Assembly: GCA_942493305.1 (NCBI GenBank)
Contig: OW818686.1
Coordinates: 2,604,001-2,668,000, forward strand
Direction: 5' to 3'
Length of the DNA stretch: 64,000 nucleotides
Source: UBA7672 sp030824255
GTDB lineage: Bacteria; Pseudomonadota; Alphaproteobacteria; Caulobacterales; Hyphomonadaceae
Below the pieces are notes generated by a model. It saw only the letters and a program-made list of their open reading frames with translations. It had not been told where the DNA came from and did no database searches. Positions within the stretch are counted from its first letter, which is position 1; every line of letters starts with the position of its first letter. The translations under genes and the position numbers were made by a program. Shown one piece after another: positions 8,537-16,591 of this stretch.

Positions 8537-9853
8537 TCATGACGCCATTGACCCTTGCAGCGCCGTGAAGAAGCGGATCGCCAGCGGCCCCTCGCGCAGC
8601 GCAGAGGCCGAATCCAGCATGTGAACGAGGCGATAGCGCACGACGCGGAATTCCGGGTCCTCGTCCGCCAGCTTGCGGAGCGTCGTGGCCAATGCGCGGC
8701 TCATTGCATAGTTGGCCGGGCGCTCGCCTTCGGTTTCGGGGTAAACATAATCCGAGTTGATCGACAGACTCCAGGCGCGGCCGGATATCTCAGCGGCGAG
8801 GGCGAGATAGGCAGTGGCGATGCTGTCGAGTTGGGCGTTGGCGGCCAGAAGCTTCTCAAGTGCTTCTGCTTCGCACGCGGCGACCGTCATGCCTTGGCCA
8901 TAGGTCGGGTTGACGCTGCTCATGGCGTCGCCGATCGGAATGAGGCGCTCAGGCCACTTCTTTGCCTCCCAGATCAGGTGGCGCGTGGCCGTGGGTTTCC
9001 GGAAGGTGCGTAGGTCCCCGACGACTTCAGCGTCCTTGATGCGCTCGTAGACATGCGGCTCGACAAGGCCTTTCGCATATTCCTTGAAGGCGGCGGGGTC
9101 GCGCGGCGGGACGTCTCCGCCGCGCCGGCCGAGGGAGAGAATCCACTGGCCGTCCTCAATCGGCAGCATCAGACCAAAATGGGTATCCGGCGGAGAGGGC
9201 AACACGAAGAAGCCGATGTTCTCGTCATGATATTGCGGCGGCTTGCGGAAGCGACCCGTGGTGTAGGCCACGTTGATGCGGATTTCCTCGGTCGGATAAT
9301 CGGCATGACCATCTTCGACGAGTTGCTTGAGCAGCGGCGCGGTGAGACCAGTGGAATCGATCACGAGATCAGCACGAAGGATGGCGCCGTCTTCCAGTTC
9401 GACGCCGATGCACTGGCCGTTCTGAACGGCGAAGCGACGGACGGGCGTTTCGCCCTGAAGCGTCACGCCGGGCAGCGCGGCGACACGGCGGCGGAGCACG
9501 CCCTCATAAGCAGGTCGTGACAGGCTGGTTACGGTGAAGCCAGCGTCGCAATCATCCATCCAGCCGCCAAAATCATAGACTTTCACATCACGGCCGACCG
9601 TCATTTCAACGGCGCCAGCAGCGATAAAATCCCTGGCGATGCCCGGCAGCAGGTATTCGAGCGCAAGCTCTCCTGCTTTCAGGAGTTGATGGGTGTGTAC
9701 GCCCTGACCAATGCCGAGACGGGGAGCAATCGCGTCCGGAAGGGTGTCCCGGTCGAGGATCAGGACTTCGGGGAAGTGGGGGGAGGCGGCGGCGGCGGCG
9801 GCGAGGCCGCCGATTCCGGCGCCGACGATGATGGCTCTTGATCCCGGTTTCAT
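8537..9853 (-). CDS. FAD-dependent monooxygenase/oxidoreductase
   Basis: 438 residues starting at an ATG with GAGGGGA five bases upstream. The N-terminal Rossmann dinucleotide motif IIVGAGIGGLAAAA binds FAD. A PRLGIGQGVHTHQLL segment is typical of the UbiH/PHBH-like group that includes epoxidases and tailoring hydroxylases. The second FAD motif appears as PERLIPIGDAMSSVNPTYGQGM (G-D-A). Natural substrate unknown. It leads a two-gene minus-strand operon with the GNAT gene. The 191-base gap to lemA is a divergent promoter region; GATATGACAGTATC (9881-9894) is a short GATA/TATC inverted repeat that could be an operator, but this is weak. Confidence 0.8.
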   Translation of the reverse strand: MKPGSRAIIVGAGIGGLAAAAAASPHFPEVLILDRDTLPDAIAPRLGIGQGVHTHQLLKAGELALEYLLPGIARDFIAAGAVEMTVGRDVKVYDFGGWMDDCDAGFTVTSLSRPAYEGVLRRRVAALPGVTLQGETPVRRFAVQNGQCIGVELEDGAILRADLVIDSTGLTAPLLKQLVEDGHADYPTEEIRINVAYTTGRFRKPPQYHDENIGFFVLPSPPDTHFGLMLPIEDGQWILSLGRRGGDVPPRDPAAFKEYAKGLVEPHVYERIKDAEVVGDLRTFRKPTATRHLIWEAKKWPERLIPIGDAMSSVNPTYGQGMTVAACEAEALEKLLAANAQLDSIATAYLALAAEISGRAWSLSINSDYVYPETEGERPANYAMSRALATTLRKLADEDPEFRVVRYRLVHMLDSASALREGPLAIRFFTALQGSMAS

Positions 9854-10044
9854 CTGGTCCCCTCACGGCGAGATATTGTTGCCGATATGACAGTATCTTT
9901 GGTCAATCGCTAGGCAGACGGCAAGCATGCGCGGGCGCGGGCGAGCCAGCTCAACCGCTGATTTCGTGTGGATTTGGCCGCGCCTTGCTGTAGTTTGGCT
10001 TCGGGGCCGGGAATCGTCCGGGCGATCAAAACGGGGCGTCGACC

Positions 10045-10608
10045 ATGACTCCAATCTATATCGCGCTTGGCGTAATTGCGCTGATCATTCTTGCCGCGAT
10101 CCTCATCTACAACGGGCTGGTTGCGAAGCGGCAGACCGTGAACGAGGCTTTCTCGGGCATCGACATCCAGCTGAAACTGCGCCGCGAACTGGTGCCAAAC
10201 CTGGTCGAAACGGTGAAAGGCTATGCCGCGCATGAGAAGTCGACGCTCGATGCCGTGATCGCCGCCCGCAACGCCGCGGCGTCCGCGCAGGGGCCGGCGG
10301 CGATGGGCGCAGCGGAAGGCGCGCTGAGCGGGGCGCTGGGCAAGCTGTTCGCGCTGGCGGAGGCCTATCCTGATCTGAAGGCGAGCGCCAACTTCATCCA
10401 GCTGCAGACCGAGCTGTCGTCGATCGAAGACAAGGTCGCCGCATCACGCCGGTTCTACAATTCGGCGGTGAATGACTACAACACCGCAATCGAGCAGTTC
10501 CCGGCGTCGATCATTGCGGGCTCAACCGGCTTCACCAAGCGTGAGATGTTCGACGTGGGCGAAGCAGAGCGCGCGCAGATCAACATTGTGCCGGAAGTGA
10601 AGTTCTGA
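10045..10608 (+). CDS. lemA: LemA family protein
   Basis: 187 residues. One N-terminal membrane anchor (about residues 5-25, IALGVIALIILAAILIY) is followed by the four-helix LemA domain with QLKLRRELVPNLVETVKGYAAHE and RRFYNSAVNDYNTAIEQFP, both strongly conserved in the family. The function of LemA proteins is not settled; they are often next to TPM-domain or protease genes, but here the next gene is a GNAT. The TGA overlaps the following ATG by one base (TGATG), so the two are translationally coupled. Confidence 0.9.
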   Translation: MTPIYIALGVIALIILAAILIYNGLVAKRQTVNEAFSGIDIQLKLRRELVPNLVETVKGYAAHEKSTLDAVIAARNAAASAQGPAAMGAAEGALSGALGKLFALAEAYPDLKASANFIQLQTELSSIEDKVAASRRFYNSAVNDYNTAIEQFPASIIAGSTGFTKREMFDVGEAERAQINIVPEVKF

Positions 10609-11072
10609 TGGCGGTTGTCGTTCGGGCTTTTCAGCCGGGCGACGAAGCAGCGTTTCGCGACATCAATCTCGAATGGATCGGGCGGTTCTTTTCCGTAGAG
10701 GAGAAGGACCGCGAAGTCCTTGGTAATCCGCACAAGTACATTCTCGACCCGGGCGGCGCCATCCTGCTGGCGATGGACGATGATCGTCCGGTGGGTGTGG
10801 TTTCGCTGATCGTGATCGGTGAAGGCTCGGTCGAGCTTGCCAAGATGGGCGTACGGCCAGAGGCGCAGGGCAGGGGCGCGGGGCGGATGCTGGTTGCGGC
10901 GGCGGTCGACACCGCGCGAGCGATGGGCATGCGCCGTGTCTATATCGAAACAAACTCGGCGCTTGGCCCTGCGCTGAAGCTCTATCGCGATGCAGGTTTC
11001 GAGCCGTTGGAAGAGCGTGTGCCATCGCCCTATGCGCGGGCTGATGTGCAGCTGGAACTGCTTCTCGAGTAA
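10608..11072 (+). CDS. GNAT family N-acetyltransferase
   Basis: 154 residues. Motif A reads KMGVRPEAQGRGAGRMLV, with the canonical Q/RGRGxG/A pyrophosphate loop, and the C-terminal ALKLYRDAGFEPL is the usual GNAT strand-helix. It is coupled to lemA by a one-base overlap. The N-terminus (FQPGDEAAFRDINLEWI) resembles the MarR-associated or YjgM-like GNAT group, but the substrate is not predictable. A short acidic ORF follows after 55 bases. Confidence 0.85.
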   Translation: MAVVVRAFQPGDEAAFRDINLEWIGRFFSVEEKDREVLGNPHKYILDPGGAILLAMDDDRPVGVVSLIVIGEGSVELAKMGVRPEAQGRGAGRMLVAAAVDTARAMGMRRVYIETNSALGPALKLYRDAGFEPLEERVPSPYARADVQLELLLE

Positions 11073-11127
11073 GTGTGCTGGAACACCCCGCACGCACTCG
11101 CGTTCCGCCGATGCAGCAGGAGCAGCG

Positions 11128-11364
11128 ATGATGGATACGAGACGTTTTCCGCCGACTGATCCGACAGAACCTCCATCGGTTGCCGTTGAAGGCGTGGATC
11201 TGGCGGAAGGCGACGCGGACACTCATGGTGCGGTAGATGACAACGCGCGCCGGCAGGCTTTCCCGGAAAATGTGGGTCTGGTGAAGCGTGATGATGCGGC
11301 AGGCGGGTCGGATGTGGATCTGACAACGGGACCACAGCTTGATGAGGCGGCGCAGGCTGGGTAG
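11128..11364 (+). CDS. Small acidic hypothetical protein
   Basis: 78 codons from ATG 11128, which has AGGAG about five bases upstream (an in-frame ATG at 11131 is the alternative). The product is acidic and rich in Asp, Glu, Pro, Gly and Ala, with no hydrophobic segment, so it is probably disordered. It contains short recurring patterns such as VDLAEGDAD and SDVDLTTGPQLDE. I do not recognise a family. It sits downstream of lemA-GNAT on the same strand and is followed by a hairpin-rich gap, so it may be the end of that transcription unit. Confidence 0.5.
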   Translation: MMDTRRFPPTDPTEPPSVAVEGVDLAEGDADTHGAVDDNARRQAFPENVGLVKRDDAAGGSDVDLTTGPQLDEAAQAG

Positions 11365-11386
11365 CGCGGCCGTACAGCTTGAGCCA

Positions 11387-11505
11387 ATAGCTCCATCGAT
11401 ACGCCGGAGCTATGATCGAGGCGCTATCGCTATTCCCGATGGCGCCTCGATGCATATGCGATGCTTTTTGTGGATGTATTCTTGATACGGCCTCGCTCGA
11501 GAGCG
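11387..11505. promoter_or_regulatory. Cluster of inverted repeats between convergent genes
   Basis: Four dyad symmetries lie close together. ATAGCTCC (11387-11394) pairs with GGAGCTAT (11406-11413). ATCGAGGCGC (11415-11424) pairs perfectly with GCGCCTCGAT (11442-11451). GCATATGC is a palindrome at 11452-11459 and is followed by TTTTT at 11465-11469. CGCTC pairs with GAGCG at 11494-11505. The region separates plus-strand genes from the convergent bpt gene, so a bidirectional terminator is the simplest reading. The U-run lies more than 10 bases beyond the main stem, which is unusual. Confidence 0.5.
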
Positions 11506-11518
11506 TGACCCTGTCGAT

Positions 11519-12295
11519 CTATATCTCTTCGTCGCCCAGCGGGCGCCACGTTTCGCCGTCGAAGACTTCGAGCGGGCGGAAGTCGGACTTGTAGCCCATC
11601 TTGTCGGACCCACGAACCCAGTAGCCGAGATAGACGTAGGGAAGACCAAGCTCGATCGCGAGCTTCACATGGTCGAGCACCATGTAGGAGCCAATGCTGC
11701 GGCCTGCGAGCTCTGGCCGGTAGAACGAATAGACCATCGAGAGGCCGTCGCGCAGCACGTCCGTCAATGCGGCGGCCTGGAGCGCGCCATCGTCGCCAGG
11801 GGCCATGTCGAGCTTGTTGCGATACTCGAAGACGGCGGTTCGAACTGGGCTTGCGTCCACCATGCCGGCATAGTCGCGGACTTCCATGTCGGTCATTCCG
11901 CCGCCGGGATGGCGATCATCGAGATAGCGTTTGAGGAGGCGGAACTGTTCGCGCGTGGCGCGCGCCGGGGTGGCGTCTCGCTGCAGCATGTCGTTGCGCG
12001 AAAGGACACGGCGCCAGCGGCGGGACATCGTGAAGGCAGCAACGTCGATCCGCACGGACCGGCAGGCGCCACACGCCTTGCAGGCAGGGCGATAGGCGAT
12101 GGTCTGGGAACGGCGGAAACCGGAACGTGTCAGGCTGTCGTTAAGGCCGACCGCGCCCTCCACGGCCAGGTTGGCGAACACCTTCCGTTCCATTTTTCCG
12201 GGCAGGTAGGGGCAGGGTTGGGGAGACGTCAGGTAAAACTTCATCCGCCGGACAAAGTCCGCTGGGATGATGTCCCTGGTGTCTGCCTCTTTCAT
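11519..12295 (-). CDS. bpt: Aspartate/glutamate leucyltransferase (N-end rule)
   Basis: 258 residues from ATG 12295; an upstream in-frame ATG at 12334 adds 13 residues that are not family-like. Arginyltransferase (ATE) family in the bacterial Bpt branch, which transfers leucine from Leu-tRNA to proteins with N-terminal Asp or Glu and so marks them for ClpS/ClpAP. The N-terminal cysteine cluster is visible: Cys28 (QPCPYLPG), then Cys72, Cys75 and Cys78 in ACKACGACRS. The C-terminal GNAT-like half contains YLGYWVRGSDKMGYKSDFRP, a strong family signature. Arg versus Leu specificity is inferred from the branch. Confidence 0.9.
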   Translation of the reverse strand: MKEADTRDIIPADFVRRMKFYLTSPQPCPYLPGKMERKVFANLAVEGAVGLNDSLTRSGFRRSQTIAYRPACKACGACRSVRIDVAAFTMSRRWRRVLSRNDMLQRDATPARATREQFRLLKRYLDDRHPGGGMTDMEVRDYAGMVDASPVRTAVFEYRNKLDMAPGDDGALQAAALTDVLRDGLSMVYSFYRPELAGRSIGSYMVLDHVKLAIELGLPYVYLGYWVRGSDKMGYKSDFRPLEVFDGETWRPLGDEEI

Positions 12296-12400
12296 GCTGG
12301 TCGATTCTAGCCCTGGATGGGGCGCTCCTGCCACAGCTTTTTATCCTGCACTGCTTTGGACGCGGCGTCGATGCGGCCCGTTCACAGCCAGCTGCGAACC

Positions 12401-13300
12401 CTAGAGCGAGTGATCCGACGGCATCACAGGCGCTTCGCGCAACAGAACAATGCTGATCCGGCGGTTGGCCGGAAGGTTGGGGTCGTCCGGATAGAGCGGC
12501 TCGCGGTCGCCCTTGCCGGCTACCTGATAGACGCGGTCGCCATCGACGCCAGCCTTTTCGAGAATGCGGCGTGCGGCGTTGGCCCGGTCGGCGGACAGAT
12601 CCCAGTTCGAATAGCCGCCGCGTGTCGGCGCCACCGTGTCCGTGTGACCGGAGATGCTGATCCGGTTTGGCAGCTGTTCCACGACCTTGGCGACGGCTTC
12701 CAGCAGCTGCTGGGTGCGCGGCAGCGGATCGGCCGAAGAGCCAGAGAACATGGCGCGGCCTTCCTGGTCGACCAGCTGGATGTTCAGCCCTTCGGGCGTC
12801 TGTTCTATGATGAGGTTGCGCGAAAGTTCGGCATAGTCGGGCAGGTCCTGCAGCGCCTGGCGCAGGGAGGCTTCTGCAGAGGCAAACTGGGCGTTCTCGC
12901 GGTTGGCCATCGCCTGCGCGAGTGCGTCTTCGGTCGGATCCCTGGAGCTCTTCTCGCCGCTGGATTCTCCGCCCGATTTGGTGCGCTCGGACGCTTCAGC
13001 CGCTTCTTCGTCAATCTTGCGGTTGGAACCGGACGAGCGGGCGCCGTCTTCCTGAAAGGCAGTACCGCCAAGAAGGCCATCCGATCCCTGCGAGGAACGA
13101 GAGACGCTGGCGGGGGCAAAATAGTCGGCGATGCCGCGTTTCTGTTCGGGAGATGTGGTATTGATCAGCCACATCAGCAGGAAGAAGGCCATCATCGCAG
13201 TCACGAAGTCGGCGTAGGCGACTTTCCACGCGCCGCCGTGGTGACCGCCGCCGATCACCTTCTTCACTTTCTTGATGACGACTGGCTTATTGCCACTCAT
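12401..13300 (-). CDS. motB: Flagellar motor stator protein MotB
   Basis: 299 residues. After a basic N-terminus comes the plug/transmembrane signature HGGAWKVAYADFVTAMMAFF, with the proton-carrying Asp31, then LLMWLINTTSPEQKRGIADYF. A charged, low-complexity linker (about 60-130) precedes a C-terminal OmpA-like peptidoglycan-binding domain (SISGHTDTVAP, NWDLSADRANAARRIL, GKGDREPL). MotB with MotA forms the H+-driven stator. motA is not adjacent, and motB also stands alone in Caulobacter. The gene diverges from the flavin reductase across 63 bases. Confidence 0.93.
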   Translation of the reverse strand: MSGNKPVVIKKVKKVIGGGHHGGAWKVAYADFVTAMMAFFLLMWLINTTSPEQKRGIADYFAPASVSRSSQGSDGLLGGTAFQEDGARSSGSNRKIDEEAAEASERTKSGGESSGEKSSRDPTEDALAQAMANRENAQFASAEASLRQALQDLPDYAELSRNLIIEQTPEGLNIQLVDQEGRAMFSGSSADPLPRTQQLLEAVAKVVEQLPNRISISGHTDTVAPTRGGYSNWDLSADRANAARRILEKAGVDGDRVYQVAGKGDREPLYPDDPNLPANRRISIVLLREAPVMPSDHSL

Positions 13301-13363
13301 GGCGGAATTCTTCCTGGGGTATTAACTCCCGGTTTTACAACGATCACGGTTAAGGCCACGTGC

Positions 13364-13873
13364 ATGCAGACCTCCGACACGCCACCAGGTTTCGATCCCG
13401 GAGATTATCGCCGGGCGCTCGGAGGCTTTGGCACCGGCGTGGCGCTGGTGGCGGCGCATGATGCCCAGGGGCTGGCGCACGGGCTCATTATCAACTCGTT
13501 GACGTCTGTCTCGCTGCATCCGCCGATCATGCTGTGGTGCCTCGCCAATTCGAGCGCCGCTTTCGACGTGTTCACGCAGGCGACGACTTTCTCGCTCAAT
13601 ATCCTGCGCTCGGACGATCATGGCGTGGCGCAGCAGTTCTCACGTCGGGGCGGGGACAGGGTGATCCCGTCCGACCAGATCTGCACGATGGAAACCGGGG
13701 CCCCCGCCCTTACGGCGGCCGTCGCCAGCCTGGATTGCCGGCTGCGCCTGCGCCAGCCGATGGGCGATCATGAAGTGATTTATGGCGATGTTGTCGCCTA
13801 TCGAGCGGATCCCGGGGTGGATGCTCTGGGTTTCTTCAGGGGACGGTTTGTGACGCTCAAATCCGGAGAATGA
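13364..13873 (+). CDS. Flavin reductase family protein
   Basis: 169 residues from ATG 13364; the frame is open far upstream only because it runs antisense through motB. The fold is that of FMN-binding split-barrel reductases: YRRALGGFGTGVALVAA, then the FMN-contact segment GLIINSLTSVSLHPPIMLW and FSLNILRSDDHGVAQQFS. Members supply reduced flavin to two-component monooxygenases or act on small molecules. The next gene (RibD-like) begins three bases after the stop, so the pair is an operon. The partner oxygenase is not obvious nearby. Confidence 0.87.
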   Translation: MQTSDTPPGFDPGDYRRALGGFGTGVALVAAHDAQGLAHGLIINSLTSVSLHPPIMLWCLANSSAAFDVFTQATTFSLNILRSDDHGVAQQFSRRGGDRVIPSDQICTMETGAPALTAAVASLDCRLRLRQPMGDHEVIYGDVVAYRADPGVDALGFFRGRFVTLKSGE

Positions 13874-13876
13874 CCC

Positions 13877-14431
13877 GTGGCCAGCATTGGCGCCTTCATC
13901 TCGCTCAGTCTCGATGGCTGCTATGCCGATGCAAATGGCGACATGAGCTGGGCCCACGCGCAGGATGCCGAGCAGGCGGAGTTCACCGCGGCCAACGCCA
14001 AGGGAGGCGGCGGCCTGCTTCTTGGGCGGGTGACTTACGACATGATGTCTGGCTTCTGGCCGTCGCCCCAGGCAGCCGAAATGATGCCTGATGTGGCGGC
14101 GAGCATGAATGCGCTGCCGAAATTCGTCGCGTCGCGAACGCTGGCGCGGGCGGACTGGAACAACACAAAGGTGATCGGCGGCGACCTGATTGGCGAGCTG
14201 ACACGGCTGAAGGCTGAGGGGCCAGACCTCACCATTCTGGGCTCCGGCAGCATTGTGGCGCAGCTGGCGACGGTAGGGCTGCTGGACTCGCTGGATGTCA
14301 TGCTGGTCCCCGTGACGCTTGGCGAGGGCAAGCGGCTGTTTGACGGGATGCCACGCGCCCTCAGCTGGCGGCGCGAGGATGTGCGCCAGTTCGGCAATGG
14401 AAGCGTTTTCCTTCGCTACCGTCCGGGCTGA
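13877..14431 (+). CDS. Dihydrofolate reductase/RibD C-terminal family protein
   Basis: 184 residues from a GTG start, with GGAGA at the end of the previous gene serving as ribosome-binding site. The N-terminus SIGAFISLSLDGCYAD and the segments LLLGRVTYDMM and LTILGSGSIVAQLATVGLLDSL are typical of the RibD_C-like reductase family (NADPH-binding DHFR fold). These stand-alone proteins are mostly uncharacterised; they lack the RibD deaminase domain, so riboflavin synthesis is not implied. It follows the flavin reductase by three bases. Confidence 0.82.
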   Translation: MASIGAFISLSLDGCYADANGDMSWAHAQDAEQAEFTAANAKGGGGLLLGRVTYDMMSGFWPSPQAAEMMPDVAASMNALPKFVASRTLARADWNNTKVIGGDLIGELTRLKAEGPDLTILGSGSIVAQLATVGLLDSLDVMLVPVTLGEGKRLFDGMPRALSWRREDVRQFGNGSVFLRYRPG

Positions 14432-14457
14432 GCCTGCGCTAGAAGGCGCTGAATCGG

Positions 14458-15333
14458 ATGATGGTGGTTTCCATGGTGACTTGCGCATTTCTAGGTCTTG
14501 GCGTGATGGGCGGGCCGATGGCTCGGCATCTGGCTCAGAAGGGCCATGACGTGACCGTGTGGAACCGCACGGGCGAGAAGGCTGCGGCGTGGGTGGCGAA
14601 GGTGGGTTCAGGCCGTGAGGCGGCGACGCCATTGGCAGCGATCGCCAATGCGGATTTCGTGTTCATGTGCCTCGGCGATGATCCTGATGTGGACGCAGTG
14701 TTCGCCAGCTTTGCCCCGGCGTTGCGGGCGGGGCAGGTGATCGCGGATCACACGACCGGTTCGGCGGGGCTGGCGCGGAAGCTTGCCGCCGAGGCGGCCA
14801 TGCGGGGCGCGGAGTTCGTTGACGCGCCTGTATCGGGCGGACAGGCAGGCGCGGAGAACGGGCAGCTGACCGTGATGTGCGGCGGCGACCCGGCGACGTT
14901 TGCGAAGATCGAGCCGGTGATGCGCGCGTTCTCGAAGCAGATCACGTTGATCGGCGAGGTGGGCGCGGGGCAACTGGCCAAGTCCGTGAACCAGATCTGT
15001 ATCGCGGGCGTCGTGCAGGGCGTGGCGGAGGGATTGCACTTCGCGCGCAGGAACGGGCTGGACGAAGCCAAGGTGATCGAGGCGATTTCGGCGGGCGCGG
15101 CACAGAGCTGGCAGATGCAGAACCGCTGGAAGACAATGGTGGAGGGCAAGTTCGATTTCGGTTTCGCGGTGGACTGGATGCGCAAGGACCTGCGGATCGC
15201 GCTGGACGCTGCGCGGACGAGCGGGGCCAGCCTGCCGCTGACGTCGCTGATCGACCAGTTCTACGCCGACGTGCAGGCGGAGGGACATGGCCGGTGGGAT
15301 ACGTCCAGCCTGATCTCGCGGTTGAACAGGTAA
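14458..15333 (+). CDS. NAD(P)-dependent beta-hydroxyacid dehydrogenase
   Basis: About 291 residues; the start is ATG 14458 or 14461, with ATG 14473 (VTCAFLGLG) also possible. The N-terminal Rossmann motif FLGLGVMGGPMARHL and the substrate motif DAPVSGGQAGAENGQL identify the 3-hydroxyisobutyrate dehydrogenase/6-phosphogluconate-like superfamily. The catalytic lysine is in GAGQLAKSVNQI. Candidate substrates are 3-hydroxyisobutyrate, tartronate semialdehyde, succinate semialdehyde or glyoxylate; the sequence does not decide. arfB begins 16 bases downstream on the same strand. Confidence 0.88.
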   Translation: MMVVSMVTCAFLGLGVMGGPMARHLAQKGHDVTVWNRTGEKAAAWVAKVGSGREAATPLAAIANADFVFMCLGDDPDVDAVFASFAPALRAGQVIADHTTGSAGLARKLAAEAAMRGAEFVDAPVSGGQAGAENGQLTVMCGGDPATFAKIEPVMRAFSKQITLIGEVGAGQLAKSVNQICIAGVVQGVAEGLHFARRNGLDEAKVIEAISAGAAQSWQMQNRWKTMVEGKFDFGFAVDWMRKDLRIALDAARTSGASLPLTSLIDQFYADVQAEGHGRWDTSSLISRLNR

Positions 15334-15349
15334 GCCCAGAAAACAGATC

Positions 15350-15760
15350 ATGCCGAAGGTCTTCCTGCATAACTTCGAGCACGAGCTGCAAGAGAAGTTC
15401 GTGACTGCCGGCGGGCCCGGCGGGCAGAACGTCAACAAGGTGGCGTCAGCGGTCCAGCTGCGCTGGAATGTGCGCGCCAGCAACGCGTTCGACGACGAGC
15501 AGAAATGGATGATCCGGCGCGCGCTGGCCAATCGGATCAATGACGAGGGGGAGCTGGTGTTGTTTATCCAGACCCACCGCAGCCAGGTGCGCAATCGCGA
15601 AGAAGCGCGCGAGCGGCTGGTGGAATTGCTGGAAAAGGCGCTGGTGAAGCCCAAGCGGCGCGTTGCGACGAAGCCCAGCAAGGGCCAGAAGCTGAGGCGG
15701 CTGGAGGGCAAGGCCCACCGGTCGGAGATCAAGCGCAACCGCAAGGTCGATCACGACTAG
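15350..15760 (+). CDS. arfB: Alternative ribosome-rescue factor ArfB (YaeJ)
   Basis: 136 residues, about the size of ArfB. It keeps the release-factor catalytic loop TAGGPGGQNVNK with GGQ at residues 24-26, but lacks the codon-recognition domains of RF1 and RF2. The C-terminal tail is strongly basic (KPSKGQKLRRLEGKAHRSEI), as needed to enter the empty mRNA channel of stalled ribosomes. It hydrolyses peptidyl-tRNA on non-stop complexes. Its position behind the dehydrogenase looks like a simple co-transcription, not a functional link. Confidence 0.92.
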   Translation: MPKVFLHNFEHELQEKFVTAGGPGGQNVNKVASAVQLRWNVRASNAFDDEQKWMIRRALANRINDEGELVLFIQTHRSQVRNREEARERLVELLEKALVKPKRRVATKPSKGQKLRRLEGKAHRSEIKRNRKVDHD

Positions 15761-15858
15761 AGGTTGTGGATTTCGTGGCCCAGCACTAGAAATCGGGGCC
15801 AGCCCCGAAGTCTGCCATACGCTCTCGGACTACAACTCATGGTTGTGTATGCGGGAGG

Positions 15859-16494
15859 ATGGCGTTGGCGGATATTCCGAAGAGCAGGCTCGCGGTTGCC
15901 GAAAAAGAAGTGGAACGGCTGCGCAATTTTGTGCGTCAGGCCGAATTGATGAAGGGGCGGATCTCGGGCGCGCGTGTGGCGCGGCGGGAAGATGCCGAGG
16001 CGCTTGCCGGATTGCTGCGCCATGAAAGTATCGACCCGCGCATCTACACAATGCCCAATCCGATCAATGCCGAGACGATAAAGACATTCATAGATGATCA
16101 CCTGATGCAAAGGGCGAGGGGCGACGGCATTCTGTTCGCATCGTTCAATGCTGACGGAGAGGCCACAGCCTATTTCGATGTAGAGGTGTGGCCGCAGTGG
16201 TCCGTCGTAAAGTTCGGCGGTGCGGTGAAGGCTGAGCGGCAAGGGCGCGGGTTTGGCGGAGCGTGTGGGCTGGCGGCGGTCGAATGGTGTTTCGACCAAT
16301 TGGGCGCGGAGCGCATCTGCGAGACGACAGCGCGGGACAATGACCGCTCGATCAGGCTGCTGTCGCGGCTCGGGTTCACGCAAATGGGCGAAGTCACATC
16401 CGTTCGACCGGATGGAACGACTCGCCCGTCCCTCTACTGGGAGATGGCGCGGGAAGACTGGAACGCGGCGCGCGCGCTGAAGCGGGCGGGCTAG
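15859..16494 (+). CDS. GNAT family N-acetyltransferase
   Basis: About 211 residues. An N-terminal charged helix (residues 5-35, SRLAVAEKEVERLRNFVRQA) precedes the GNAT domain. The CoA loop reads KAERQGRGFGGACG, and ARDNDRSIRLLSRLGFTQMGE is the RimJ/RimL-like C-terminal motif. The start is uncertain: GGGAGG directly abuts ATG 15859, which is too close for normal initiation, whereas TTG 15865 in the same frame has ideal spacing of about seven bases. Both would give nearly the same protein. Confidence 0.78.
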   Translation: MALADIPKSRLAVAEKEVERLRNFVRQAELMKGRISGARVARREDAEALAGLLRHESIDPRIYTMPNPINAETIKTFIDDHLMQRARGDGILFASFNADGEATAYFDVEVWPQWSVVKFGGAVKAERQGRGFGGACGLAAVEWCFDQLGAERICETTARDNDRSIRLLSRLGFTQMGEVTSVRPDGTTRPSLYWEMAREDWNAARALKRAG

Positions 16495-16591
16495 CAGTCC
16501 GATCAATTTCATCGAAATTCGCGCCACCCATCCGTTGGGAATGTTAAATTCCTGGCCGCATCGTGAAACCGGGCAGGTAGGTCGGATCACG

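Noticed and set aside
12317..13873. Long plus-strand open frame covering motB antisense and the flavin reductase
   Set aside because: Only the part from ATG 13364 resembles a protein family; the rest is antisense to motB, whose motifs are clear.
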